Shown: positions 24,084-31,950 of the stretch, in pieces
Layout: every line of letters starts with the position of its first letter
How positions within the stretch are numbered: the first letter of the stretch is position 1
Origin: Vampirovibrio chlorellavorus
GTDB taxonomy: Bacteria > Cyanobacteriota > Vampirovibrionia > Vampirovibrionales > Vampirovibrionaceae
Assembly (NCBI GenBank): GCA_001858525.1
Contig: LAPX01000007.1
Coordinates: forward strand, 186,001 to 250,000
DNA length: 64,000 nt
Reading direction: 5' to 3'
Translations under genes and position numbers: made by a program
The notes under the pieces: generated by a model
What the model was told of the DNA's origin: nothing
Seen by the model: the letters and a program-made list of their open reading frames with translations, nothing else
The model's database searches: none

Positions 24084-25430
24084 TCAGCTTTCCGCCAATA
24101 GCCGATGCACCCAGGAAAACAGGCGGGACAATTCAAAGGGCCGGGGTAAATACAAGTCTGCCCCGGCCTGTAAAACCCGCTGACGATTATGCAAACTGGA
24201 AGCGCAGATGATGCGTAATTCCGGGTACTGCGCCCGAATCTCCGCAGCCAATTGCAGACCGGATTCCTCCTGATTGACCAGCGCATCCAGAATAACCAGA
24301 CGGGTTCCACTCAACCGGGCGCTTTCCATCAAGCGTTGCCAGGCATCGACCGGGTTGGTGGTCAGCTCCACCGCATAGCCTTCCATTTCCAAAGTGGTTT
24401 TAAGCAGATAAGCCAAGGCCGCATCGGTTTCCAGCACCAAAATACCCGGACGGATATCAGCAACAACCGGCGAGGCCGTGCTTCCAGCCAACCGCAGGCG
24501 ATCACTTTGCCAACTGGAACCCGGCTGCATACGGGCCAAGGTACCCATTTGCTGACTGGCGTTAAACAGGGACATAAAAGAATCAAACGGCTGGGTCTCC
24601 GTGGAGGCAATCCCGATACTCAAGCTGAGCAGGGGTACCCGACGGCTGATATTGTCCGCAATGACCGACATCAGGTAGCCCTGCTTGCGATCCTTTTCCG
24701 AATAAAAGTTGGGGGAGACGGTTTCAAACTGACGGCAGGCCAACGCCGCAATTTTATCGGCCTTATCCGGATGAGTGACAATGACAAAGTGATTTTCATC
24801 GCTCTGACTGATGAAATCGGGTACCATCACAATCCGGCTGAGCATAGCCGCCACCGTTTTCAGCACCTGCCGGGCTGGCAAGTCGCCATAGGCCTCACTG
24901 TACACGTCAAAATGGTCGAGCTCGAGCGTCAAAAGGGCCACCGGCTTTTGCTGATTCAGCCGCCGCTGCACCACTTTTTGGGCAAACTGCAAGCCCGGCA
25001 ACTGAGTCACGACATTGGCCCCAAAATCCAGATTGCGCCGCAAGTGCACCAGCAGACGAATCTGAAACTCCTCTTCCGAGAGAGCAGGCCCCAAAATGTC
25101 ATCGGCCCCCTGTAACAGGTATTGAATGCGTTGATTCTCTGCCCCGTTGCTTTGCACCACCACAATAGGCCGAACCTTCAGCCCCTGCTCCCGAATTTGC
25201 TCACAGAAACCCAGCACATCATCGCCTTGGGCCTCCAGATCATCCGCGAACAGACAAATCAAATCCGGCATAGCCTCGGCCAAAATGGCTTGAACCGCTT
25301 CCCCCTGTGCCCCCAGACGCTCACTATGCAGCAGGGTCAGCATGTTGGGGTGCCCAAAATTGCCCATTAAAGCGGACATATCCTGACTGGGAGAATTCCC
25401 CACCAGCAATACCACCTGAAAATCGCTCAT
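24084..25430 (-). CDS. REC - degenerate GGDEF - REC signalling protein
   Basis: A 448-residue protein with three modules. Residues 1-130 look like a receiver fold (FQVVLLVGNSPSQD; DLICLFADD; GADDILGPALSEEEF). About 140-300 align with GGDEF (ALLTLELDHFDVYSEAYGD), but the active site reads SDENHF in place of GGDEF, so no cyclase activity is expected. About 325-448 is a second receiver (GILVLETDAAL; LVILDALVN with the phospho-acceptor Asp; YLPRPFELS, where the usual Lys is Arg). Its start overlaps the histidine kinase stop by four bases, so the kinase is the likely phosphodonor. Confidence 0.8.
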   Translation of the reverse strand: MSDFQVVLLVGNSPSQDMSALMGNFGHPNMLTLLHSERLGAQGEAVQAILAEAMPDLICLFADDLEAQGDDVLGFCEQIREQGLKVRPIVVVQSNGAENQRIQYLLQGADDILGPALSEEEFQIRLLVHLRRNLDFGANVVTQLPGLQFAQKVVQRRLNQQKPVALLTLELDHFDVYSEAYGDLPARQVLKTVAAMLSRIVMVPDFISQSDENHFVIVTHPDKADKIAALACRQFETVSPNFYSEKDRKQGYLMSVIADNISRRVPLLSLSIGIASTETQPFDSFMSLFNASQQMGTLARMQPGSSWQSDRLRLAGSTASPVVADIRPGILVLETDAALAYLLKTTLEMEGYAVELTTNPVDAWQRLMESARLSGTRLVILDALVNQEESGLQLAAEIRAQYPELRIICASSLHNRQRVLQAGADLYLPRPFELSRLFSWVHRLLAES

Positions 25431-26587
25431 CGCTCCACCTCCGAGGCATACAGGCGCCGCTGGTAAATGGCCTGCCGCTCCGGGGTAGCCGCTGGAAAAA
25501 TAACGGTGAAGGTACTGCCCTGACCCGGCGCACTTTCAGCCAAAATCCGCCCCCCCATGGCAGTAGTTAAGGACTGGGTAATATATAACCCCAAACCGGT
25601 GCCTTCCACTTGCTGCTTTAAGGGACTTTCCACCCGGTAGAACTGGGTGAAAATCTTGGGCAGCAATTCCGCCGGAATACCCGGCCCCTGATCCTGCACC
25701 ACAATGCGCACCTGAGCGTCATCCTCCGGAAGAAACTCCGCCCGAACGCTCACCGGAGTACCATCAGGCGAGTATTTGGCCGCGTTATCCAGTAAGTTAA
25801 TGAAAACCTGCTCCAGCTTATCCGCATCAGCCCAGACCTCAATGGATTCCGGATGTACACTCAGTTGAAAAACCCGGGGAGTACCAGAGTGAGCCGAAGA
25901 AGGAGCCATGGTCTTAGCCCGCACACTCTCCATCGTCTTTTCCAGCAGTTTTTTGAGAGGAATCGGGCGGTAACTCAGCTCCACCCGCCCGGCACTGAGC
26001 CGGGAAGCGGCCAGCAGGTTTTCCACCAACCGAATCAGACGATCCGCCTGATCCTTGATAATGCTGATGAAGCGCCGCTTTTCCTCATCCGGCAACTGGG
26101 TGCCATAGCGCAACAGGGTATCGGCAAAACCCTTGATACTAGTCAAGGGGGTTCTAAACTCGTGACTGACCGTACTCACAAAATCGGAATGGGCCTGAGT
26201 GAGGGTGGTGTCTTCCGAAAAAGGGTCCACCAGGGTCAGAATCCACCCAGCGCCAAGGGTACTGTGTTTCACCTTAACCTTCAAAGCCTCCGGTTGGGCT
26301 GGCTGGGATGCGGATTGTAAAAAACCGCTATGCAACGGGGTAGGCTCCCCGTCTGGCAACCCCAGACAAAAGGCGCAATCCACTTTGGGGGGCGGCTGTA
26401 TCCAATCGTTCAGACGGGTGACTGTTTGCAGGGAAGGTGTTCCCAACAACTGCCGCAAGGCCGGATTGACATAGAGCACCTGTCCAGCCGCATCGCAGAC
26501 CATAGCCCCAGAGGTTAAACTTTCCAGCAAAGGCACAGCGCCCAAATCATCCAGAGAAAGCGAATCCGCATGGTTAGACTCAGGCAT
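25427..26587 (-). CDS. PAS-containing sensor histidine kinase
   Basis: A 386-residue soluble kinase. Residues 15-125 form a PAS-like sensor (SGAMVCDAAGQVLYVNPALRQLLG). HisKA has the H-box STVSHEFRTPLTSIKGF near residue 143. The HATPase domain shows the N-box NLLDNAAKYSPDG, G1 DQGPGIP and G2 GTGLGLYI. No membrane segments, so it senses a cytosolic signal. A CAFCLG motif with two cysteines in the PAS part might bind a cofactor or sense redox; that is speculative. It overlaps the sirtuin gene upstream by eight bases and the response protein downstream by four. Confidence 0.88.
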   Translation of the reverse strand: MPESNHADSLSLDDLGAVPLLESLTSGAMVCDAAGQVLYVNPALRQLLGTPSLQTVTRLNDWIQPPPKVDCAFCLGLPDGEPTPLHSGFLQSASQPAQPEALKVKVKHSTLGAGWILTLVDPFSEDTTLTQAHSDFVSTVSHEFRTPLTSIKGFADTLLRYGTQLPDEEKRRFISIIKDQADRLIRLVENLLAASRLSAGRVELSYRPIPLKKLLEKTMESVRAKTMAPSSAHSGTPRVFQLSVHPESIEVWADADKLEQVFINLLDNAAKYSPDGTPVSVRAEFLPEDDAQVRIVVQDQGPGIPAELLPKIFTQFYRVESPLKQQVEGTGLGLYITQSLTTAMGGRILAESAPGQGSTFTVIFPAATPERQAIYQRRLYASEVER

Positions 26588-27374
26588 GTGAAGCCTCCAT
26601 AGTCCCCAAGCGAAGGGTCAACGCCGATTGCAAGGCTGGCAGAACTGCCGCCGCAGGCCCTTGTAAAAAGTGATCCACCACAAAAGGGGTTAAGGCGCTC
26701 ATTTCCGGATTAATCTCAATCACGGTCGCCCCGGCCTCTTTGGCCAACTGGGGTAAGCTGGCCGCCGGATGCACCACCCCTGAAGTACCCACAATGAGCA
26801 TCACCGAGGCCTGCTGAGCAGCGCTAAAGGCCCTGTCCAGAACTTGGGGTGGCAGCATTTCCCCAAACCAGACCACATCAGGACGCACCCAGGCGTTACA
26901 AACCGGGCAATGCGGCGGAGACGCTTCAGCATCGGCCAGTAAGTCCAAACTGACCGGATGATTGTGATCCAGACACTTGTAGCGAAAAATATTGCCGTGC
27001 AATTCCAGCACAGTCTGGCTGCCGGCCCGCTGGTGCAAGTTATCAATGTTCTGGGTAATGAGGGTGAAGGCTGGAAACAGCGTTTCCAGCTGGGCCAACG
27101 CCTGATGAGCAAGGTTGGGCTGGGCCTGCCACACCGTATTTCTGCGAAAATCGTACCAATTCCACACCATGGCCGGATTGCTTAAAAATCCCTCCCGGGT
27201 GGCCAGATCTTCGGCTTTGTAGTTGGCCCACAGTCCGGTTTGAGCATCTCGGAAGGTGGGAATACCGCTTTCCTTAGAGACCCCAGCCCCAGTCAAAACC
27301 ACCAGACTACCGTGAGCCTGGTGGCATTGAATGAGTGCTTCTACGGCTTTATCCAAAATGGCCAAATCGGGCAA
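26580..27374 (-). CDS. cobB: NAD-dependent protein deacylase (Sir2/CobB family)
   Basis: A 264-residue sirtuin: VVLTGAGVSKESGIPTFRD (NAD binding), TQNIDNLHQRAG, catalytic LELHGNIF, GTSGVVHPAA. The zinc site is KC...CPVC with CLDH in place of the first CxxC, so a His may replace one Cys. WYDFRR gives the YxxR pair found in desuccinylating/demalonylating class III sirtuins such as SIRT5 and E. coli CobB. The start is a TTG at 27374 with a perfect AAGGAG eight bases before it. It overlaps the histidine kinase by eight bases, an unusual operon pairing. Confidence 0.9.
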   Translation of the reverse strand: MPDLAILDKAVEALIQCHQAHGSLVVLTGAGVSKESGIPTFRDAQTGLWANYKAEDLATREGFLSNPAMVWNWYDFRRNTVWQAQPNLAHQALAQLETLFPAFTLITQNIDNLHQRAGSQTVLELHGNIFRYKCLDHNHPVSLDLLADAEASPPHCPVCNAWVRPDVVWFGEMLPPQVLDRAFSAAQQASVMLIVGTSGVVHPAASLPQLAKEAGATVIEINPEMSALTPFVVDHFLQGPAAAVLPALQSALTLRLGTMEASHA

Positions 27375-27410
27375 TGGAATGACTCCTTCTTTGGCACCAT
27401 TTTACGATAG

Positions 27411-28379
27411 CTAGCCCTGATTGGAACCGCCTTTTTCCGCCTGATTTTGCACCGCCCGCACCGAACCGGCCAATGCGCCCATAAAGGCAATGGATTCGTA
27501 CGGTAAAAACAGGGTGTTGGATTGCCCTTGGGAGACTTTTTCCAGCGATTCCAGATACTTCACCTGCAAGACTTCCTTGGAAGGGTTGGCATCTTTAATA
27601 GAGGTGAACATTTTATAGACCATTTCCGCTTCGGCGGTTTGCACGCTGCGAATGGCAGTAGCTTCCCCTTCCGCTTTTTTGATGGAGGATTGCTTGTGGC
27701 CTTCCGCTTCCAGAATCATGGCCTGCTGGACGCCTTCGGCATTCCGAATGGCCGCTTCCCGCTCCCCTTCCGATCGCAAAATGGCGGATTGCTTTTCCCC
27801 TTCAGCGGTCAGAATCATGGCCCGTTTTTCCCGCTCGGCCCGCATTTCCTTTTGCATGGAATCCACAATATCACGGGGCGGATCGATGTCTTTCACTTCC
27901 ACCCGGTTTACCTTCAGGCCCCACTTGCCCGTGGCGTCATCGAGGACGTGTTGCAGCTTGGAGTTAATGACATCCCGGCTGGCCAGGGTTTCATCCAGGG
28001 TCATTTCCCCAATAATATTCCGCATGGTGGTCAGGGCCAGCTTTTCCACCGCAGTAATCAGATCCACCACCTCATAGGTGGCCCGAACAGGGTCGGTCAC
28101 CTGAAAGTAGATGATGGCGTCAATGTTCATGGTCACGTTTTCTTTGGTAATGACCGGCTGAGAGGGCAAGTTATAAACCTGTTCCCGCATATCCACCATG
28201 CGCATGGTATCCAGAAACGGCACCAACAAACGAATCCCGGCCTCTTGCGTAGCCAGATACTGACCCAATCGTTCTATCACCCCAACCGTGGACTGACGCA
28301 CAATGCGCACCGAAGAACCAACGACCACCAGTGTGAAAAAAACCAAAATAATGACTAAAAAGCCACCCAGTACTTCCAT
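27411..28379 (-). CDS. SPFH/stomatin-like membrane protein (QmcA-type)
   Basis: A 322-residue protein with an N-terminal membrane segment (GFLVIILVFFTLVVVGSSV) and then the band-7 domain (TVGVIERLGQY, VPFLDTMRMVDMREQVY, TTMRNIIGEMTLDETLASRD). A long charged coiled-coil runs from about 185 to 260 (EGEKQSAILRSEGEREAAIRN). The C-terminus is hydrophobic and ends with YESIAFMGALAGSVRAV. Such proteins oligomerise into rings in membrane microdomains and usually pair with an NfeD protein, which is exactly the upstream gene here. Length fits paraslipin/QmcA members. Confidence 0.92.
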   Translation of the reverse strand: MEVLGGFLVIILVFFTLVVVGSSVRIVRQSTVGVIERLGQYLATQEAGIRLLVPFLDTMRMVDMREQVYNLPSQPVITKENVTMNIDAIIYFQVTDPVRATYEVVDLITAVEKLALTTMRNIIGEMTLDETLASRDVINSKLQHVLDDATGKWGLKVNRVEVKDIDPPRDIVDSMQKEMRAEREKRAMILTAEGEKQSAILRSEGEREAAIRNAEGVQQAMILEAEGHKQSSIKKAEGEATAIRSVQTAEAEMVYKMFTSIKDANPSKEVLQVKYLESLEKVSQGQSNTLFLPYESIAFMGALAGSVRAVQNQAEKGGSNQG

Positions 28380-28445
28380 ATACTAAACTCCCTATGCTGT
28401 TTCAAAACTGCGAACGAATACAACCAATACGAATAACGAGAACCC

Positions 28446-28916
28446 TTATAACTCAGTCTGCCGGGGAGCCACGGCCAGCTTGGCCCCATCTACCTTCACG
28501 ATCAGGGCTTCCTGACCGGCAAGAATGATGTCTCCCCGCTCATCGGCCAAATAGGCGGTCCAGACCTCACCGGTATGCGTCACCTTGACCTTGCCAGCGT
28601 ACTTGTCCACGGGCTCCAGTGCCAAAACAGTGGTGTTAATCAGCGCCGATACGTTAGAGTCCACAGCCGGACGATTGCCCACTTTAAAGGTTTTTTTCAG
28701 GACCGGGCGGGCCAACCAAACCATTAATAAGGAAGAGAGCACAAAGACCAGCGTCTGCCCCAACAAGCCCGGTATAAATAATGAAGCTAAGGCAGCAATG
28801 AGGGCGCCTATGGCAAAAAAGCACATAAAGAAGCCCACCGTGAACACTTCCACAATGCCCAGCAATAAAGCCAGCACAATCCAGCCCAGCATTACATTTG
28901 ACATGCCCAATTCCAT
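28446..28916 (-). CDS. NfeD family protein
   Basis: A 156-residue short-form NfeD protein. Two or three membrane segments are visible (VMLGWIVLALLLGIVEVFTVGFFMCF; IGALIAALASLFIPG; TLVFVLSSLLMVWLARPVL), and a C-terminal OB-fold of about 65 residues contains GKVKVTHTGEVWTAYLAD and VDGAKLAVAPR. The long-form Ser protease domain is absent, as in the partner of paraslipin. The stomatin gene follows at 66 bases on the same strand, the typical pairing. A GGTGGA-like ribosome site precedes ATG 28916. Confidence 0.9.
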   Translation of the reverse strand: MELGMSNVMLGWIVLALLLGIVEVFTVGFFMCFFAIGALIAALASLFIPGLLGQTLVFVLSSLLMVWLARPVLKKTFKVGNRPAVDSNVSALINTTVLALEPVDKYAGKVKVTHTGEVWTAYLADERGDIILAGQEALIVKVDGAKLAVAPRQTEL

Positions 28917-29003
28917 CGTACGCTTTCCACCTAAAATCGCGACTCTGCTTTTATTGTACCTGATTCAACCCGGACGTGGCCTTATTCAAAGTCAAAGAAT
29001 GGT

Positions 29004-29135
29004 CTAATTTAACTGCGAAGCAGGCTGGTTTTTCAGCAGCGGGAAACCCAGCGCCTCGCGTTGCTGAACATACATCTTGGCCACTTGCTCGGCCAAACGA
29101 CGAATCCGCAAAATGTAGTTGGTGCACTCATTCAT
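29004..29135 (-). pseudogene. Detached second copy of the glyQ 3' end
   Basis: This segment matches the last about 130 bases of glyQ (29863-29990). It encodes [19 protein letters not shown] and continues to KNQPASQLN and a stop, against the true end [17 protein letters not shown]... KNQAAPQLN. Most base differences are synonymous, and the stop codons differ (TAG against TAA). The copies are in the same orientation. Synonymous divergence means both were once under selection as glyQ ends, so this is probably the displaced original end (or one from a related strain). From ATG 29135 it is an intact 43-codon frame, but no ribosome site precedes it. Confidence 0.85.
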
Positions 29136-29259
29136 TCTAAAACGCAAATCAGAAACAGCCCTAAAGTGAAGATCTGTTAAGAATTTTGAATTGTCCTAAA
29201 GTATTTAAATAAGCGATCGATACTTCCTTATATAACCCCTTTAATTCTGAGAGCCAAAT

Positions 29260-29862
29260 ATGAATCAAGGGAATGCCCTGCAAGAGTCTAAACAGAACCG
29301 GCAGACTGGGCGAGGTCAGAAATCAGGCTTTACTCTGGCCGAATTGCTCATTTCTCTGGCCATACTGGGCGTGATAGCCACCTTTACCATTCCTAAAATA
29401 CTGACAACCCAACAAAACGGACAACGCATTGCTGTCTTCAAAGAAACATACGCAACACTGTCCCAAGTTGTGTATGAGGGTTATCAAAAAGGGGACGTCA
29501 GCACATCAACATATGCTACTCATATACTGAGTAACGTAAATGCCCTTAGAGTTTGTACTAGCAATAGTTTCACGGAAGGTTGTTGGACTCAAACAGATTC
29601 TTCACCCTTTAATGAAAGAGGGCAACGTGGGTTCATATTGCCTAATGGCGCTACAGTCGCTGGATTTGAAAATGGTTTTAACACGGATGCGTTTTTGGTT
29701 GACTGGAACGGAACTATAGGCCCCAACATAGAGGGGGATGACCAGATTTATTTATTTCTATGCTCAAATTCCCAAGGGACTGGTTGTGGGAGTGTAAAGC
29801 CCTGGACAATAACTCCTTTTACAGCTACCAGTAGAACACTATACCAAAATATTTTTCAGTAA
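29260..29862 (+). CDS. Type IV prepilin-like (pseudopilin) protein
   Basis: A 200-residue protein with a type III signal: a 23-residue polar leader, then G at the cleavage site, FTLAELLISLAILGVIATF with Glu at +5, and PKILT. It is processed by prepilin peptidase and assembled into a pilus or type II secretion pseudopilus. The C-terminal domain contains spaced cysteines (RVCTSNSFTEGCW; FLCSNSQGTGCGS), likely two disulfides. It is visibly AT-richer than its neighbours. Its stop directly abuts the glyQ stop on the other strand, and it lies between the two glyQ-end copies. A GAGAG box precedes the ATG. Confidence 0.9.
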   Translation: MNQGNALQESKQNRQTGRGQKSGFTLAELLISLAILGVIATFTIPKILTTQQNGQRIAVFKETYATLSQVVYEGYQKGDVSTSTYATHILSNVNALRVCTSNSFTEGCWTQTDSSPFNERGQRGFILPNGATVAGFENGFNTDAFLVDWNGTIGPNIEGDDQIYLFLCSNSQGTGCGSVKPWTITPFTATSRTLYQNIFQ

Positions 29863-30759
29863 TTAATTCAACTGCGGGGCGGCTTGATTTTTCAGCAACG
29901 GGAAACCCAGCGCCTCACGTTGCTGCACATACATCTTGGCCACTTGCTCGGCCAAACGACGAATGCGCAAAATGTAGTTGGTACGCTCGTCCTTGCTAAT
30001 GACCCCGCGAGCATCCAGCAAGTTAAAGGCGTGAGAGCATTTCAGCACATAATCGTAAGCGGGCAGCACCAACTGGTGCGATAAGGCGTTTTCCACCTCG
30101 CCCCGGTACAGGTCAAACAACTGCATCAGGGTTTGCGGGTTGGACACCTCAAAGTTGTATTTGGACTGCTCAATCTCGTTTTGCAGATAGATATCGCCGT
30201 AAGTCAGGGTTTCGTTCCACTTGAGCTTGTAGACACTGTCCACATCCTGCAAGTACATGGCGATGCGCTCGCAGCCATAAGTGATTTCCACAGCGGTCGG
30301 GTGAATATCCAAACCACCGGCCTGCTGGAAATAGGTAAACTGGGTAATTTCCATACCATCCAGCCACACTTCCCAGCCCACGCCCCAGGCACCCAGGGTG
30401 GGAGATTCCCAGTTGTCTTCCACAAAGCGGATATCATGATCGGCAATGTTAATGCCCAGCACTTCCAGACTCTTCAGGTACAAATCCTGAATGTTGTCTG
30501 GCGAGGGCTTCATAATGACCTGGTACTGAAAATAATGTTGCAAGCGGTTGGGATTTTCCCCGTAACGGCCATCGGTAGGACGACGGCAGGGGTCCACGTT
30601 GCCCACATTCCACGGTTCCGGCCCCAGCACCCGCAGGAAGGTAGCCGGGTTCATGGTGCTGGCCCCTTTTTCCATATCGTAAGGGAACTGCACGACGCAG
30701 CCTTGCTGAGCCCAATATTGGTTTAAGTTAGCGACCAACTCCTGAAATGTAAGTGCCAT
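29863..30759 (-). CDS. glyQ: Glycyl-tRNA synthetase alpha subunit
   Basis: A 298-residue class II synthetase alpha chain: [52 protein letters not shown] (motif 2 region), and [17 protein letters not shown]. With GlyS it forms the alpha2beta2 enzyme that charges tRNA-Gly. The beta subunit gene is not in the window. Its last 42 residues are duplicated 860 bases downstream. The stop codon is immediately adjacent to that of the convergent prepilin gene. The start has only a weak AAAGA ribosome site. Confidence 0.97.
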   Translation of the reverse strand: MALTFQELVANLNQYWAQQGCVVQFPYDMEKGASTMNPATFLRVLGPEPWNVGNVDPCRRPTDGRYGENPNRLQHYFQYQVIMKPSPDNIQDLYLKSLEVLGINIADHDIRFVEDNWESPTLGAWGVGWEVWLDGMEITQFTYFQQAGGLDIHPTAVEITYGCERIAMYLQDVDSVYKLKWNETLTYGDIYLQNEIEQSKYNFEVSNPQTLMQLFDLYRGEVENALSHQLVLPAYDYVLKCSHAFNLLDARGVISKDERTNYILRIRRLAEQVAKMYVQQREALGFPLLKNQAAPQLN

Positions 30760-30882
30760 GGTTCAATAATCTTTCTTTTTAAAGTGGATTTATACAAAGG
30801 ACCACATGCAGGATAAGCACTTTTAAAAGGCTCCTGCAAAGCCGTGGGAAGTATTCACAACTCTAAAAGTCTAACACAAGCC

Positions 30883-31761
30883 CTAGGGGTGATTTTTCAC
30901 TTCTTCATTCAACAAATCCACAGCATTGGTAATTAGGCCATCCACGCCCATAGCCCTAAGTTTAGGGAATTTCTCCTGCTCCTGGTCGCGGGTTTCACCA
31001 TGAACCCAGGGCACCACCCGCAAGCCTGCTTGATGTGACAACTGAACCAGCTCCGGCGTGGTCCGGGCGTAGCTGGGATGAATGGCATCCACCCCCAAAA
31101 GGCGCTTGGCAAACCAATTGACAAACAACTTTTGCAATAAGGGTACACGCGGAACAAAGCCCGGTAAAAGCACGTTCAAGGCTGTCTGAATTTGGGGATC
31201 TTGCCGTTTGACTTTCCACAAGCTCAAGGGGGAAAAACTAAGCACGGTGACCTGATTCTGCAACCCCTTCTCTCGTATCGTATCCACGACCTTACGCTCC
31301 AGGTGTCTGTTCCCAAATAGGCCTGCCGTTTTTAATTCGATATAAACCGGTGTGTTCGGCAAACGATTCAAAACCGTTTCCAACTCGGGAATTTGCAGGT
31401 TTTCAAAACGATCGGTATTTTTACAGTGCACCGCCTGACCCATCACCCGCTGCATGGCTTGCTGATACTCTGTAAAATTAAATCGGGCCTTTTGCAGTTC
31501 CTGCCAGTTTGTTCGCCCCACCTGTTTTTGCTCACCCGGCAGTTGAAAAGTCCGCCCAGTTTTAAAGTCGTGATGCACCACCACCTTACCATCCTTGGTG
31601 GTCATGACATCCAGTTCGATGCCCACTTCCTGCTGTTGGGCCGACTCAAAGGCAAGCAAGGTATTTTCCGGCATAACCCGACTGAGATCCTTATGGGTAG
31701 TAGCGCCCCGATGGCCGATTATTACAAAAGGCCGTTGGGCCTGATTCACACGATTCAACAT
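30883..31761 (-). CDS. Glycerophosphodiester phosphodiesterase family protein
   Basis: A 292-residue cytosolic-type GDPD: IGHRGATTHKDLSRVMPENT (catalytic HRG and EN), EVGIELDVMTTKDGKVVVHHD (metal-binding E.D and catalytic His), VYIELKTAG, and C-terminal GLRVVPWVHGETRDQ with LRAMGVDGLITNAVD. It splits glycerophosphodiesters into glycerol-3-phosphate and an alcohol for phospholipid turnover. No signal peptide, so it acts in the cytosol. The HRG motif is followed by a longer than usual insert before PENT. It lies 120 bases upstream of nothing else on its strand; the helicase gene ends 190 bases upstream. Confidence 0.9.
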   Translation of the reverse strand: MLNRVNQAQRPFVIIGHRGATTHKDLSRVMPENTLLAFESAQQQEVGIELDVMTTKDGKVVVHHDFKTGRTFQLPGEQKQVGRTNWQELQKARFNFTEYQQAMQRVMGQAVHCKNTDRFENLQIPELETVLNRLPNTPVYIELKTAGLFGNRHLERKVVDTIREKGLQNQVTVLSFSPLSLWKVKRQDPQIQTALNVLLPGFVPRVPLLQKLFVNWFAKRLLGVDAIHPSYARTTPELVQLSHQAGLRVVPWVHGETRDQEQEKFPKLRAMGVDGLITNAVDLLNEEVKNHP

Positions 31762-31950
31762 ATTGCAAAAACACCCACAGTTTTAAAAACACAAAATTCT
31801 GGAATAAGAGCACTTAAAACAAAAAAATACCGTATCTTCAATGCGTGAAATAAACACCAGCAAACTGGCAGGTTCAAGATAGTGCGCTCATGGCAGAAGC
31901 CACTGAGTCAATAAAACCCAAAGCACTTTAAAATTTACCGAACCATCCGT

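Larger units (their letters stand above)
29004..29990. repeat. Direct repeat of glyQ 3' end flanking a prepilin gene
   Basis: Repeat units are about 29004-29130 and 29863-29990, ungapped in alignment and clearly diverged. Between them lie about 730 bases with one AT-rich gene. The pattern is that left by an insertion at the 3' end of a gene that carries its own replacement end. Confidence 0.75.
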
